Under the pieces are notes generated by a model, which saw only the letters and a program-made list of their open reading frames with translations, was not told where the DNA came from and did no database searches. A program made the position numbers and the translations under genes. Below, piece after piece: positions 51,191 through 60,530 of a DNA stretch of 64,000 bases (position 1 is the first letter of the stretch; each line of letters begins with the position of its first letter). Source of the stretch: Segatella copri (GTDB lineage: Bacteria > Bacteroidota > Bacteroidia > Bacteroidales > Bacteroidaceae); assembly GCF_015074785.1 (NCBI RefSeq), contig NZ_CP042464.1:1116001-1180000 (forward strand), read 5' to 3'.

Positions 51191-51250
51191 AACGCCCTGC
51201 AAGGGTCCAGAAGCCAAACCACTTCTGTCCCTTTGCAGGGCGATTTGTTT
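51191..51250 (+). terminator. Terminator after the tricorn-like gene
   Basis: CGCCCTGCAAGGG (51193-51205) pairs with CCCTTTGCAGGGCG (51229-51242), continued by CCAGAAG/CTTCTG; TTTGTTTTTG follows. The stem core is shared with the terminator at 2903. Confidence 0.88.
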
Positions 51251-51402
51251 TTGTATCTGACAACATTATTTATTAAACCTTATTAACCCACAATATCGGC
51301 GAAAACCCTTCTGTCATGACATAAAACCCTCTAAATCTTTACTTTTTTTCTTGAAAAGGGCGAAAAAGCAAATGAAAAAGCCATAAAATAAAAAAAAATG
51401 AG

Positions 51403-51410
51403 TATCTTTG
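51403..51410 (+). promoter_or_regulatory. -7 element TATCTTTG for ftsY
   Basis: It lies 22 bases before the ATG at 51432 and gives a short leader of about 15 bases. It argues against any start upstream of 51432. Confidence 0.6.
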
Positions 51411-51431
51411 CAGAAGATAAAAAACAAGATT

Positions 51432-52385
51432 ATGGGATTATTCGGATTATTCAGCAACAAAAAGAAAGAAACTCTCGATAAGGGACTTGAAAAAACCAAG
51501 GAGAGTGTGTTTGGCAAACTGGCGCGCGCCGTTGCCGGAAAGTCTACCGTCGATGATGATGTGCTCGACGATCTCGAAGAGGTACTCATCACCTCAGATG
51601 TAGGTGTAGAAACCACGGTCAAGATTATCCGCCGCATCGAAGAACGTGTGGCCCGCGATAAATATGTTTCAACCAGCGAGCTTAACCGCATTCTGCGCGA
51701 GGAAATCGCCATTCTCCTCTCCGAGAATCACAGCGATGACCTGGCAGACTGGGATCTCCCTGCCGACCATAAGCCTTACGTTATCCTCGTAGTAGGCGTA
51801 AACGGCGTGGGCAAGACAACCACCATCGGCAAACTGGCTTACCAGTTTAAGAAGGCTGGCAAGAAGGTTGTTCTGGGAGCTGCTGACACCTTCCGTGCCG
51901 CTGCCGTAGAGCAGATTTGCATCTGGGGCGAGCGCGTGGGTGTGCCTGTAGTGAAACAGCAGATGGGAAGCGACCCAGCAAGCGTAGCGTTCGACACCCT
52001 GCAGAGCGCCAAGGCAAACGGCGCCGACGTGGTGCTCATCGATACGGCAGGCCGACTGCACAACAAGGTGAACCTGATGAATGAGCTCAAGAAAATAAAG
52101 GAAGTGATGAAGAAGGTAATGCCTGAGGCACCAGACGAGGTAATGCTCGTGCTCGACGGAAGTACCGGACAGAATGCATTCGAGCAGGCTAAGCAGTTCT
52201 CTGCCGTTACCAACATCTCCTCGCTCGCCATCACCAAGCTCGACGGAACCGCTAAGGGCGGCGTTGTCATCGGCATCAGCGACCAGCTCAAGGTGCCTGT
52301 AAAATACATCGGACTAGGCGAAGGTATGGAAGATCTGCAGCTCTTCAACAAGACAGAATTCGTAGACTCGCTCTTTAAAAATTAG
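51432..52385 (+). CDS. ftsY: Signal recognition particle receptor FtsY
   Basis: FtsY is the GTPase that receives SRP with ribosomes at the membrane. The ATG at 51432 yields 317 residues starting 'MGLFGLFSNKKKETLDKGLE'; the acidic A domain is short, as usual in Bacteroidetes. The NG domain shows 'GVNGVGKTTTIGKLA', 'ADTFRAAAVEQ', 'DTAGRLHNKVNLM' and 'ITKLDGTAKGG'. rimO starts three bases after its stop, so the two are cotranscribed, perhaps together with the two HU genes behind. Confidence 0.97.
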   Translation: MGLFGLFSNKKKETLDKGLEKTKESVFGKLARAVAGKSTVDDDVLDDLEEVLITSDVGVETTVKIIRRIEERVARDKYVSTSELNRILREEIAILLSENHSDDLADWDLPADHKPYVILVVGVNGVGKTTTIGKLAYQFKKAGKKVVLGAADTFRAAAVEQICIWGERVGVPVVKQQMGSDPASVAFDTLQSAKANGADVVLIDTAGRLHNKVNLMNELKKIKEVMKKVMPEAPDEVMLVLDGSTGQNAFEQAKQFSAVTNISSLAITKLDGTAKGGVVIGISDQLKVPVKYIGLGEGMEDLQLFNKTEFVDSLFKN

Positions 52386-52388
52386 AAA

Positions 52389-53690
52389 ATGAAGAAAAAT
52401 CAGATAGATATTATTACCCTGGGCTGCTCGAAGAATCTCGTAGACAGCGAGTTGCTGATGAAGCAGTTTGAGGCAAACGGCTACCATTGCGTTCACGATT
52501 CCAAGCGCCCTCAGGGCGAGATAGCCGTCATCAATACGTGCGGATTCATCGAGGATGCAAAGCAGGAAAGCATCGACACCATCCTGGAGTTTATCCAGGC
52601 TAAGGAAGAAGGCCGACTCAGAAAGCTCTACGTAATGGGCTGCCTCTCGCAGCGCTACCAGAAGGAACTGGAAGAAGAAATGCCCGAAGTGGATAAGTTC
52701 TACGGCAAATTCAACTACAAGCAGCTTCTGCAGGAACTCGGCAAGGCGGAAGTTTCATCCTGCAACGGCCAGCGTCATCTCACCACTCCGCGCCATTATG
52801 CCTACATCAAGATAGCTGAGGGCTGCAACCGCCACTGTGCCTACTGCGCCATTCCTATCATCACCGGCAAGCACGTTTCCCGTCCGAAGGAAGAGATTCT
52901 GCAGGAGGTGCGCGAACTGGTGGCAGAAGGCGTGAAGGAGTTTCAGATTATCGCTCAGGAACTCACCTACTACGGCGTAGATATTGACGGCAAGCATCAT
53001 ATTACCGAACTCATCAGCGAGATGGCTGATATTCCGGGCGTGAAATGGATTCGCCTGCATTATGCTTATCCGAACCAGTTCCCTATGGATCTTCTGGACG
53101 TGATGCGCGAGAAGCCAAACGTATGCAAATATCTCGACATTGCCCTCCAGCACATCAGCGACCACATGCTCACCAGCATGCATCGCCACGTAACGAAGCA
53201 GGAAACCATCAATCTGCTGAAGGCCATCCGCGAACGCGTGCCAGGCATTCACATCCGCACTACGCTGATGGTTGGTTTCCCAGGCGAGACAGATGAGGAT
53301 TTCCACGAGCTCCTCGACTTTGTACGCGAACAGAGATTTGAGCGCATGGGCGCCTTTGCCTACTCTGAGGAAGAAGGAACCTACAGCGCCACCCACTACG
53401 AAGACAACGTGCCTGCCGAGGTAAAGCAGCGCCGGCTGGACGAACTGATGATTCTGCAGCAAGACATCAGCTCTGAGATTGAGGCAGATAAGGTGGGCAA
53501 AACCATGACCGTTATCATCGACCGCAAGGAAGGCGATTACTACATCGGACGAACAGAGTTCTGCTCTCCGGAAGTAGACCCTGAGGTTCTGATCCGTGCC
53601 GATGAGAAGCGTCTGCGCGTGGGTTGTTTCTATCAGGTAGAAATTACTGCAAGCGAGGAATTTGACCTCTATGGCAAGGTGGTGAAATAA
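52389..53690 (+). CDS. rimO: Ribosomal protein S12 methylthiotransferase RimO
   Basis: RimO is a radical-SAM enzyme that adds a methylthio group to an Asp of ribosomal protein S12. The 433 residues show the N-terminal MTTase domain with its three cluster Cys ('LGCSKN', 'NTCGF', 'GCLSQR'), the radical-SAM triad 'CNRHCAYC' and the C-terminal TRAM domain ('GKTMTVIIDRKEGDYYIGRT'). The 'LGCSKNLVDSE' start separates RimO from MiaB. It follows ftsY directly; the HU gene begins 57 bases later. Confidence 0.97.
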   Translation: MKKNQIDIITLGCSKNLVDSELLMKQFEANGYHCVHDSKRPQGEIAVINTCGFIEDAKQESIDTILEFIQAKEEGRLRKLYVMGCLSQRYQKELEEEMPEVDKFYGKFNYKQLLQELGKAEVSSCNGQRHLTTPRHYAYIKIAEGCNRHCAYCAIPIITGKHVSRPKEEILQEVRELVAEGVKEFQIIAQELTYYGVDIDGKHHITELISEMADIPGVKWIRLHYAYPNQFPMDLLDVMREKPNVCKYLDIALQHISDHMLTSMHRHVTKQETINLLKAIRERVPGIHIRTTLMVGFPGETDEDFHELLDFVREQRFERMGAFAYSEEEGTYSATHYEDNVPAEVKQRRLDELMILQQDISSEIEADKVGKTMTVIIDRKEGDYYIGRTEFCSPEVDPEVLIRADEKRLRVGCFYQVEITASEEFDLYGKVVK

Positions 53691-53747
53691 TCATTCTCTC
53701 CCCCATAGCCTGGAGTTTTAGAAATTTTGACTACATATTAAATAAAT

Positions 53748-54038
53748 ATGAACAATAAGGAATACATCGCTGAACTGGCTCAGCAAACCGGCTATTCGCA
53801 GGAAGACACCCAGAAGTTGGTGCGCAAGGCGATAGACGCTATGATTGCCGAGTTTGAGGATGGAGAAGCTGTCTCTATCCCCAATTTTGGCACCTTCGAA
53901 GTGAAGAAGCGCATGGAGCGAGTGGTGGTTAATCCTACTACCAAGAAGCGCCAGCTGGTGCCGCCTAAGTTGGTGTTGGGTTTCCGACCGGTTGCTTCGG
54001 TCAAGGAAAAACTAAAGAATGGAGGGGATGAGCAATGA
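53748..54038 (+). CDS. HU/IHF family DNA-binding protein
   Basis: A 96-residue HU-type protein: 'MNNKEYIAELAQQTGYSQED', 'AVSIPNFGTFEVKKRMERVV' and the arm 'VNPTTKKRQLVPPKLVLGFR'. HU proteins bend DNA and organise the nucleoid. The gene overlaps the following one by four bases (ATGA), so the two are translationally coupled. It may pair as a heterodimer with the HU domain of that next protein. Confidence 0.93.
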   Translation: MNNKEYIAELAQQTGYSQEDTQKLVRKAIDAMIAEFEDGEAVSIPNFGTFEVKKRMERVVVNPTTKKRQLVPPKLVLGFRPVASVKEKLKNGGDEQ

Positions 54039-55474
54039 GCAAATTCAGTTTAAATACACTCGGAAAACTGCTTGCTGACAAAAGCGGGCTGAGCCAGGTG
54101 GAAGCAGAACTCTTCATCCGGAAAATGTTTGATGTGTGCAACCAGGGACTCGAAGCCGACAAGCAGGTGAAGATAAAATGGCTGGGCACCTTTAAGGTAC
54201 AGGCCACGAAAGACCGTGAGAGCATCAATGTGAACACGGGCGAGCGCTTCACCATTGAAGGCAGAGACAAACTCACCTTCACGCCTGACAACATCCTGAA
54301 AGAAATCGTGAACAAGCCATTCGCCCAATTTGAAACGGTGGTGGTAAATGACGGCGTAGATTTCGATGAAATAGATGAGAAGTTTGGAGAAGAACAGACA
54401 GAAGATGCTCCTGCACAAGTAATCGATTTTCTGGACGAAGAAAAAACTGCAACTCCAAATCCGGAGGTTGTTGTAATCGGATCTGAAAAGGAAAAAGAAA
54501 AAGAAGACGAAGACGAACTGGCAAAGCAAATTGCTATTGAACAAGCTAAACTGGAAAGATTAAAACAAGCCCAACTGGAGCAGGAAAGAATACAGAAAGA
54601 AAAGCTTGAAAAAGAAAAGCAAGAGCAGGAAAGACTGGAGCAGGAAAGACTGGAGCAGGAAAGACTTGAGCAGGAAAAACTTGAGCAGGAAAGACTGGAG
54701 CAGGAAAGGCTGGAGCAGGAAAGACTGGAGCAAGAGAAGCTTGAATTAGCCCAGCAACAGCAAGCCCTGAAAGCAGTTGTTGAACCTGCAGTACCTGCAT
54801 CAGATGAATCTGAAGAAGAAGAGGAGGAAGAAGAATCTTCCAATTCTCATCATATTGTTATTCCTCGCTATCTGGTTGTTGCAGTCTGTCTCATCGTAGT
54901 AGCTTTGATTGGCGGAATGGGATGGTTTGCCTTCAACTATGGTCAGATGACTGCCCAGCGCGATCATCTAGCCATGCAGCTAAACCAGTATCACCAGGCT
55001 CCAGCCAAGAAAGTCCCAGCCAAACCAGCTGCCGCCCCACTCTCTCAGGAACAGAAACTCCGCCAGAAAGCGATGGAAGACAGCATCCGTATGGCTAAAA
55101 CTGCAGAAGCAGTAAAACTGGCTGAAAAATCGGATGAGGAAAGTGCTAGCGCTGAAAAAGCTAAGCAGGCTGAAGCAAAAGCTAAGGCTGAAGCGAAAGA
55201 AAAGGCTAAAGATAAAGCCGAAGAAAAGGCTACTTCGAAAATAGCATCATCCCAGTATGACAAGGATGCTCGCGTACGCACGGGAGCTTACCGAATCATA
55301 GGAGTTGCCCAAACCGTTACGGTTGGCGCCGGTCAGACCCTCGAACAGATCAGCACCCGCTATTTAGGTTCTGGCATGGAATGCTACGTAGAAGCCCTGA
55401 ATGGTACAAGCACCGTAAAGGCCGGACAGAAAATCAAGATTCCGAAACTGGAATTGAAAAAGAAAAAGAAGTAA
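54035..55474 (+). CDS. HU domain - coiled coil - membrane span - LysM fusion protein
   Basis: The protein has 479 residues. Residues 1-95 form an HU-like domain ('LGKLLADKSGLSQVEAELFI', 'VKIKWLGTFKVQATKDRESI'). About 165-250 is a charged helix with eight ERLEQ/EKLEQ units. About 278-300 is one membrane span ('LVVAVCLIVVALIGGMGWF'). Then comes an Ala/Lys/Glu-rich periplasmic stalk, and at about 418-472 a LysM domain ('VTVGAGQTLEQISTRYLGSG', 'VKAGQKIKIP'). LysM binds peptidoglycan. The predicted layout (DNA-binding inside, wall-binding outside) would tether the nucleoid to the envelope. It is coupled to the small HU gene before it. Confidence 0.85.
   Translation: MSKFSLNTLGKLLADKSGLSQVEAELFIRKMFDVCNQGLEADKQVKIKWLGTFKVQATKDRESINVNTGERFTIEGRDKLTFTPDNILKEIVNKPFAQFETVVVNDGVDFDEIDEKFGEEQTEDAPAQVIDFLDEEKTATPNPEVVVIGSEKEKEKEDEDELAKQIAIEQAKLERLKQAQLEQERIQKEKLEKEKQEQERLEQERLEQERLEQEKLEQERLEQERLEQERLEQEKLELAQQQQALKAVVEPAVPASDESEEEEEEEESSNSHHIVIPRYLVVAVCLIVVALIGGMGWFAFNYGQMTAQRDHLAMQLNQYHQAPAKKVPAKPAAAPLSQEQKLRQKAMEDSIRMAKTAEAVKLAEKSDEESASAEKAKQAEAKAKAEAKEKAKDKAEEKATSKIASSQYDKDARVRTGAYRIIGVAQTVTVGAGQTLEQISTRYLGSGMECYVEALNGTSTVKAGQKIKIPKLELKKKKK
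54623..54742 (+). repeat. 15-bp minisatellite, eight units, inside the HU-LysM gene
   Basis: Eight tandem units of GAGCAGGAAAGACTG and close variants encode EQERL (six) and EQEKL (two) in the order three ERL, one EKL, twice. The 15-bp unit keeps the frame, so copy-number changes would lengthen or shorten the helix without breaking the gene. Confidence 0.9.
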
Positions 55475-55494
55475 AATACTGAACAAACAAAAAA

Positions 55495-55545
55495 TCGCCC
55501 TGTAAGAGCAAATATATTTTTGCACTTACAGGGCGACATTGTTTT
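55495..55545. terminator. Bidirectional terminator between HU-LysM and TlpA-like genes
   Basis: TCGCCCTGTAAG (55495-55506) pairs with CTTACAGGGCGA (55525-55536), with an A-run on the left and a T-rich tract on the right. Confidence 0.85.
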
Positions 55546-55553
55546 ATGTAATA

Positions 55554-56678
55554 TTACTTGCCCAACACTTCATCAAGCAATGTGTAGAAAGCTGGATCCT
55601 CACCAACAATAGTCTTGATAATCTTACCATTAGCATCTATCACAATCTTTGTAGGGAAGCCCTGAACAGCGTAATCGCTGAGAACCTTGCTGTCCTTCGG
55701 ATTGTAAACATGAATCCATGGCAGCTGGTGCTTCTCAACAGCAGCCTTCCACTTAGCCTCTGTATCATTACAATCTACACCAAGAATTTCAAACTTACCC
55801 TTGTACTTTTCGTAATACTCCTTCATCTTAGGCATTCCCTTGATGCACCATCCGCACCATGAACCCCAAAAGTCGAGAACTACAATCTTGCCGCGAAGGC
55901 TGGAAAGCTTGAAATCATTTCCTTTAATATCCTTCAGCGTGAAGTCAGGAGCCTCAACACCAGCAGCCTGCACCTTCTTAGCCTTCTCCTCAGCCTCAGC
56001 ACGCTTCTTAGCCATATCAATCATTGGCTGGTAGAAAGCCTTCATTCTGCCGTTTTTCACATTCTCAGAGAGCAAGCCCAGCAGTTTCTCCATCTTGCTG
56101 ACATCATCAAACTGCTCTATGATAGTAGCACAAGCCTCATAATCAGGATGCTGCTTTACGAAATCGAAAATCTTATCGTCCTTTGCCTTTTGCAGGGCAG
56201 GAGCCTTCTGCTCATATTCTGCCATGATGCTCTGCTGGGTCTCACCATTCTTGATTCTCTGGTTCAGGGAAGCTTCGTAATCTCTCAACTCCTTATTAGC
56301 AGTCTCCAGCAGAACATCTACTTCATGATACTGCTGATAGAACTTAGAACCCGAAATATCGAAGCGGTTCTTTGTATCGCCCTTAACTTCAGCCTTCTCG
56401 CCAGGAACACAAGGCAGGTTGAACATAAACTGACCAGCACCACGATAAGTTTCAGGTGAGAGGAAAACGTATCCGGCAGCCTTATCAAGGTTTGCAGAAT
56501 AGGTAAACTTGCCATTCTTCACCAAAACCGTATCCATCTTAACATTTCTACCCTTGTAAACAAGTACAGAATCGGAATTGAAATTCTTCAAATCCACCTT
56601 CAACTGGAAGTTGCTCTTCTGAGCCATCGCAACAGTTGATGCAAGCATCAACGCCGCAGATAAAATCGCTGTTTTCAT
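55554..56678 (-). CDS. TlpA/ResA-like thiol-disulfide oxidoreductase with DUF4369 domain
   Basis: The ATG at 56678 starts a signal peptide 'MKTAILSAALMLASTVAMAQ'; longer starts are not plausible. Residues about 25-130 match DUF4369 (a small beta domain found on secreted thioredoxins of Bacteroidetes). A helical linker follows (about 130-245), then a thioredoxin domain with 'VVLDFWGSWCGWCIKGMPKM' (WCGWC active site) and 'VQGFPTKIVIDANG'. It should work in the periplasm, in disulfide handling or cytochrome maturation. The gene lies behind queC on the same strand, with 76 bases between them. Confidence 0.92.
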   Translation of the reverse strand: MKTAILSAALMLASTVAMAQKSNFQLKVDLKNFNSDSVLVYKGRNVKMDTVLVKNGKFTYSANLDKAAGYVFLSPETYRGAGQFMFNLPCVPGEKAEVKGDTKNRFDISGSKFYQQYHEVDVLLETANKELRDYEASLNQRIKNGETQQSIMAEYEQKAPALQKAKDDKIFDFVKQHPDYEACATIIEQFDDVSKMEKLLGLLSENVKNGRMKAFYQPMIDMAKKRAEAEEKAKKVQAAGVEAPDFTLKDIKGNDFKLSSLRGKIVVLDFWGSWCGWCIKGMPKMKEYYEKYKGKFEILGVDCNDTEAKWKAAVEKHQLPWIHVYNPKDSKVLSDYAVQGFPTKIVIDANGKIIKTIVGEDPAFYTLLDEVLGK

Positions 56679-56754
56679 TTTTCTTTTATTATATTTATTC
56701 TGATTACACCTTATTATATATAGGGAACGAAGAACGTCTGGTTCATCTTCATCC

Positions 56755-57408
56755 TTATTCTTCATACTCGGTAGTATCCTCAATACCCGCCTCGGCCAAA
56801 GCCTCCTTGCGCTCTACGCAGGTTCCGCATTTGCCACAATGCTTCTCACCGCCCTTATAGCAGCTCCAGGTTTCAGCATAGTCAATGCCCAACTTCTTAC
56901 CTATCTCAGCAATCTGCCCTTTGGTAATATTCGTATAAGGAGCCACTACGCGCACATCAACGAACGTTCCTGCTTCAGCAGCCTCATCAATCGCCTTGAT
57001 AAACTCCGGACGGCAGTCAGGATAAATCGTATGATCGCCACCATGGTTCGCGATGAAAACTTTCTTCAGTTTATTACTCTCTGCAATGCCGATGGCAATG
57101 CTCAGCATGATTCCATTACGGAAAGGAACCACCGTACTCTTCATATTATCAGCAGCATAATGACCCTCAGGAATTGCATCGGCACCTTCAAGAAGAGAAC
57201 TCTTGAAATACTGATGCATGAAACCCAAATCTATCGTAATATGCTTGATTCCCAAACGCTCACAATGCATCTTGGCGAAAGGAATTTCACGCTCGTTATG
57301 ATTACTTCCATAGTTAAAACTAATGCCGAGTGCAATCTCGTCTTTCTTATCGTAGAGCAGCGTGATGCTATCCATGCCGCCACTCACAATGATTACTGAA
57401 TCCTTCAT
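56755..57408 (-). CDS. queC: 7-cyano-7-deazaguanine synthase QueC
   Basis: QueC makes preQ0, the precursor of queuosine in tRNA. The 217 residues show the PP-loop 'VSGGMDSITLLYD', 'NYGSNHNEREIPFA', 'PFRNGIMLSIAIG', 'GGDHTIYPDCRPEF' and the zinc-binding 'CYKGGEKHCGKCGTC' near the end. The family usually has 'SGGLDS/SGGMDS', so this is regular. No queD or queE is seen nearby. It is preceded by radA on the same strand, with a spacer made of TTTGAA repeats. Confidence 0.95.
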   Translation of the reverse strand: MKDSVIIVSGGMDSITLLYDKKDEIALGISFNYGSNHNEREIPFAKMHCERLGIKHITIDLGFMHQYFKSSLLEGADAIPEGHYAADNMKSTVVPFRNGIMLSIAIGIAESNKLKKVFIANHGGDHTIYPDCRPEFIKAIDEAAEAGTFVDVRVVAPYTNITKGQIAEIGKKLGIDYAETWSCYKGGEKHCGKCGTCVERKEALAEAGIEDTTEYEE

Positions 57409-57460
57409 TTTACTTTGAATTTTGAATTTTGAACTTTGAACTGTATGATTACTTTTTACT

Positions 57461-58945
57461 TCACCCGAACAGGCAGCGGAATGCTTCTTCCACCTTCCTT
57501 ACGGGATGAATTTCTATCTTATATTTCTTATGGTCGAAACCATGATTGTTGTATTTCGGAATGATGATGTGCTGGAATCCGAGTTTCTCGGCCTCAGCAA
57601 TACGCTGCTCGATACGGCTCACCGGACGGACTTCACCGCTCAGACCTACCTCGCCCGCCATACACCAGCCTTGCTCGATAGGTGTGTCAACATTGCTGCT
57701 CAATACGGCTGCCAACACACTCAAGTCCATGGCAGGATCGGTTACTCTCAATCCTCCGGCAATATTCAGGAACACATCCTTCTGCATCAGTTTGAACCCC
57801 ACACGTTTCTCTAGAACCGCCAGGAGCATGTTCAAACGGCGCTGGTCAAAACCCGTTGCCGAACGCTGCGGAGTTCCATAGGCTGCTGTTGAAACCAAAG
57901 CCTGCGTCTCTACCAGGAACGGACGAACACCCTCGATGGCTGCGCTGATGGCAACACCCGAAAGCCCGTCATGATCTTCGGTAAGAAGCAACTCTGAAGG
58001 ATTGCTCACCTGTCGGAGTCCGCCTTGCATCATCTCGTAGATTCCCAACTCAGAAGTACTTCCGAATCGGTTTTTGATGCTTCTCAAGATGCGGTACATG
58101 TAATGCTGGTCGCCCTCAAACTGAATCACCGTATCTACGATGTGCTCCAGAATCTTTGGTCCGGCAAGCGTTCCCTCCTTATTAATATGTCCTATCAGAA
58201 TAACCGGAATGCCACTCGTCTTGGCAAATCGGAGCAGGGAGGCTGCACACTCACGAACCTGGGAAACAGAACCCGGCGAGCTGTCTACTTCTTCTGTAGC
58301 AATAGTTTGGATAGAATCTATAACTATCAGCTGTGGAGCCACTTCCTGGATATGGCTGAAGATTTTCTCCAACTGTGTTTCGCAGAGAACCGTAATATGA
58401 TCAAAGGCTCCTTCTGATGAAAGAGAAACCGTTTTCTGTGTGTCCGCAGATGAACCCTCTCTGAGCATCGCCTGTCCTTTAGCCAACCGGTCGGCACGGA
58501 GTTTAATCTGATGGGCACTTTCCTCTCCGCTCACATACAGGATGCGGCGGTCAGTCATGTTCAGAATAGTCTGCAAGGTGAGCGTACTCTTACCGATTCC
58601 CGGTTCACCGCCCAAGAGCGTGATGCTGCCGGGAACCATTCCGCCACCCAGCACACGGTTCAGCTCCTCGTCCCTCATATCGATGCGCGGTTCATCAATC
58701 GCAGAAATATCGCGAAGCTTCATCGGCGCAGCGTCATGCTCGCTGTGCTGCCCGCCAAACATCGTGGCAGCCCCACCATGACGCATGGTCATTCCGGCAT
58801 TCTTCGCAGCCTGCGATCCGGAATCGGCAGCAATACGAATTTCCTTAAATGTATTCCATTGTCCGCAGCTAGGACATTTGCCCATCCATTTGGCACTTTC
58901 CTGTCCGCAATTGCTGCACACAAAAGCAATCTTATCTTTCGCCAT
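57461..58945 (-). CDS. radA: DNA repair protein RadA/Sms
   Basis: RadA is a RecA-like ATPase helicase that drives branch migration. The 494 residues contain the N-terminal zinc finger 'CSNCGQESAKWMGKCPSC', Walker A 'GGEPGIGKST', the RadA motif 'KNRFGSTSELGIYEM' and a C-terminal Lon-protease-like domain ('LNIAGGLRVTDPAMDLSVLA'). It is about 40 residues longer than E. coli RadA because of small insertions near 40-75 and 160-185. It has its own promoter on the minus strand and heads the radA-queC-TlpA-like block. Confidence 0.95.
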   Translation of the reverse strand: MAKDKIAFVCSNCGQESAKWMGKCPSCGQWNTFKEIRIAADSGSQAAKNAGMTMRHGGAATMFGGQHSEHDAAPMKLRDISAIDEPRIDMRDEELNRVLGGGMVPGSITLLGGEPGIGKSTLTLQTILNMTDRRILYVSGEESAHQIKLRADRLAKGQAMLREGSSADTQKTVSLSSEGAFDHITVLCETQLEKIFSHIQEVAPQLIVIDSIQTIATEEVDSSPGSVSQVRECAASLLRFAKTSGIPVILIGHINKEGTLAGPKILEHIVDTVIQFEGDQHYMYRILRSIKNRFGSTSELGIYEMMQGGLRQVSNPSELLLTEDHDGLSGVAISAAIEGVRPFLVETQALVSTAAYGTPQRSATGFDQRRLNMLLAVLEKRVGFKLMQKDVFLNIAGGLRVTDPAMDLSVLAAVLSSNVDTPIEQGWCMAGEVGLSGEVRPVSRIEQRIAEAEKLGFQHIIIPKYNNHGFDHKKYKIEIHPVRKVEEAFRCLFG

Positions 58946-58983
58946 TTTATCTCATTTATATGTAATAACGTTTTAACTGCGCA

Positions 58984-59015
58984 CAAAGGTACTATTTATT
59001 ATCGAAAAATCCAAA
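58984..59015 (-). promoter_or_regulatory. Promoter of radA
   Basis: On the minus strand -33 TTTG (59015-59012) and -7 TACCTTTG (58991-58984) are separated by 20 bases. Confidence 0.75.
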
Positions 59016-59164
59016 AAAAAAGTAATTTGTTAAGAATATATTTCATTTCTCTCCATTTTGTTTAACAAATCAGGCAGAAGGAAGCGCAAAACACGAATTT
59101 TGCAAACCCGATATAGCAAACAGACGATTTCATCTACTAAAAATCATAAAAACCGCTACTATAT

Positions 59165-59195
59165 TTTGCTGATTCAAATATAATTTGTATCTTTG
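59165..59195 (+). promoter_or_regulatory. Promoter of pgk
   Basis: -33 TTTG (59165-59168) and -7 TATCTTTG (59188-59195) with a 19-base spacer; leader of about 70 bases. The rest of the radA-pgk spacer holds only an inverted pair TTTGTTAA/TTAACAAA (59026-59070). Confidence 0.75.
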
Positions 59196-59269
59196 CCTTC
59201 GGTTTTTGAAACCAGCAGAAAGGTTTAGAACAATAAATTAGTACATAAACTAAATAAAATTTAGGTAAA

Positions 59270-60517
59270 ATGAAAATTGAAGATTTTAACTTTGCCGGTC
59301 ACAAGGCAATCGTGCGCGTTGACTTCAACGTGCCATTGGATGAAAATGGTAATGTAACAGACGACACTCGTATCCGCGGTGCCCTTCCTACATTGAAGAA
59401 GGTACTTGCAGACGGCGGTGCGCTCATCATGATGAGCCACATGGGTAAGCCAAAGGGCAAGGTTAAACCAGAGCTTTCTCTCTCTCAGATTGTTAAGAAC
59501 GTATCAGACGCTCTCGGCGTAGACGTTAAGTTCGCTAAGGACTGCGGTAACGCTGATGCTGAGGCAGCTGCCTTGAAGCCAGGTGAGGCTCTCTTGCTCG
59601 AGAACCTCCGCTTCTATCCAGAAGAGGAAGGCAAGCCAGTTGGCGTTGAGAAGGGTACTCCAGAATTCGATGCTGCTAAGGCTGAGATGAAGGAGCGTCA
59701 GAAGAAGTTCGCTGCTAAGTTGGCTTCTTACGCTGACGTATATGTAATGGACGCATTCGGTACAGCTCACCGCAAGCACGCTTCTACAGCTGTCATCGCT
59801 GATTCTTTCGACAAGGATCACAAGATGCTCGGTTTCTTGATGGAGAAGGAAGTTAAGGCTGTTGACGCAGTTCTCGGCAACATCAAGCGCCCATTCACAG
59901 CTATCATGGGTGGTTCTAAGGTTTCTACTAAGATCGGTATCATCGAGAACCTGTTGACTAAGGTTGACAACCTGATTCTCTGCGGTGGTATGACTTATAC
60001 ATTCTCTAAGGCTCTCGGTGGCAAGATCGGTATGTCTATCTGCGAGGATGACAAGCTCGACGTTGCTCTCGACGTAATCAAGAAGGCTAAGGAGAACGGT
60101 GTAAACCTCGTACTCGGCACAGACTCTATCTGCGGTGACGACTTCAAGAACGACTGCAATACTCAGGTTTGCCCATCTAACAACATCCCTGACGGTTGGG
60201 AGGGTATGGACGCAGGTCCTGAGACTCGCAAGGCTTTCGCAGCTGCCATCAAGGGTGCCAAGACTATCCTCTGGAACGGTCCTGCAGGTGTATTCGAGTT
60301 CGACAACTTCGCTGGTGGTTCTAAGGCTATTGCTGACGCAATCGCTGAGGCTACTAAGGAAGGTGCATTCTCACTCATCGGTGGTGGTGACTCTGTAGCT
60401 TGTATCAACAAGTTCGGTTTGGCTGATCAGGTATCTTACATCTCTACAGGTGGTGGTGCTCTCCTCGAGGCTATCGAGGGTAAGGTATTGCCAGGTGTAG
60501 CAGCTATCGAGAAGTAA
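59270..60517 (+). CDS. pgk: Phosphoglycerate kinase
   Basis: Glycolytic enzyme that transfers phosphate from 1,3-bisphosphoglycerate to ADP. The 415 residues show '[20 protein letters not shown]', '[15 protein letters not shown]', '[20 protein letters not shown]', '[13 protein letters not shown]' and '[17 protein letters not shown]'. It has a normal length for Bacteroidetes. Codon use is strongly biased to GGT, GCT, AAG and TCT, unlike the neighbours, as expected of a highly expressed gene. It is monocistronic with its own promoter and two hairpins behind. Confidence 0.98.
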   Translation: MKIEDFNFAGHKAIVRVDFNVPLDENGNVTDDTRIRGALPTLKKVLADGGALIMMSHMGKPKGKVKPELSLSQIVKNVSDALGVDVKFAKDCGNADAEAAALKPGEALLLENLRFYPEEEGKPVGVEKGTPEFDAAKAEMKERQKKFAAKLASYADVYVMDAFGTAHRKHASTAVIADSFDKDHKMLGFLMEKEVKAVDAVLGNIKRPFTAIMGGSKVSTKIGIIENLLTKVDNLILCGGMTYTFSKALGGKIGMSICEDDKLDVALDVIKKAKENGVNLVLGTDSICGDDFKNDCNTQVCPSNNIPDGWEGMDAGPETRKAFAAAIKGAKTILWNGPAGVFEFDNFAGGSKAIADAIAEATKEGAFSLIGGGDSVACINKFGLADQVSYISTGGGALLEAIEGKVLPGVAAIEK

Positions 60518-60530
60518 TCTTATGTTTAAA

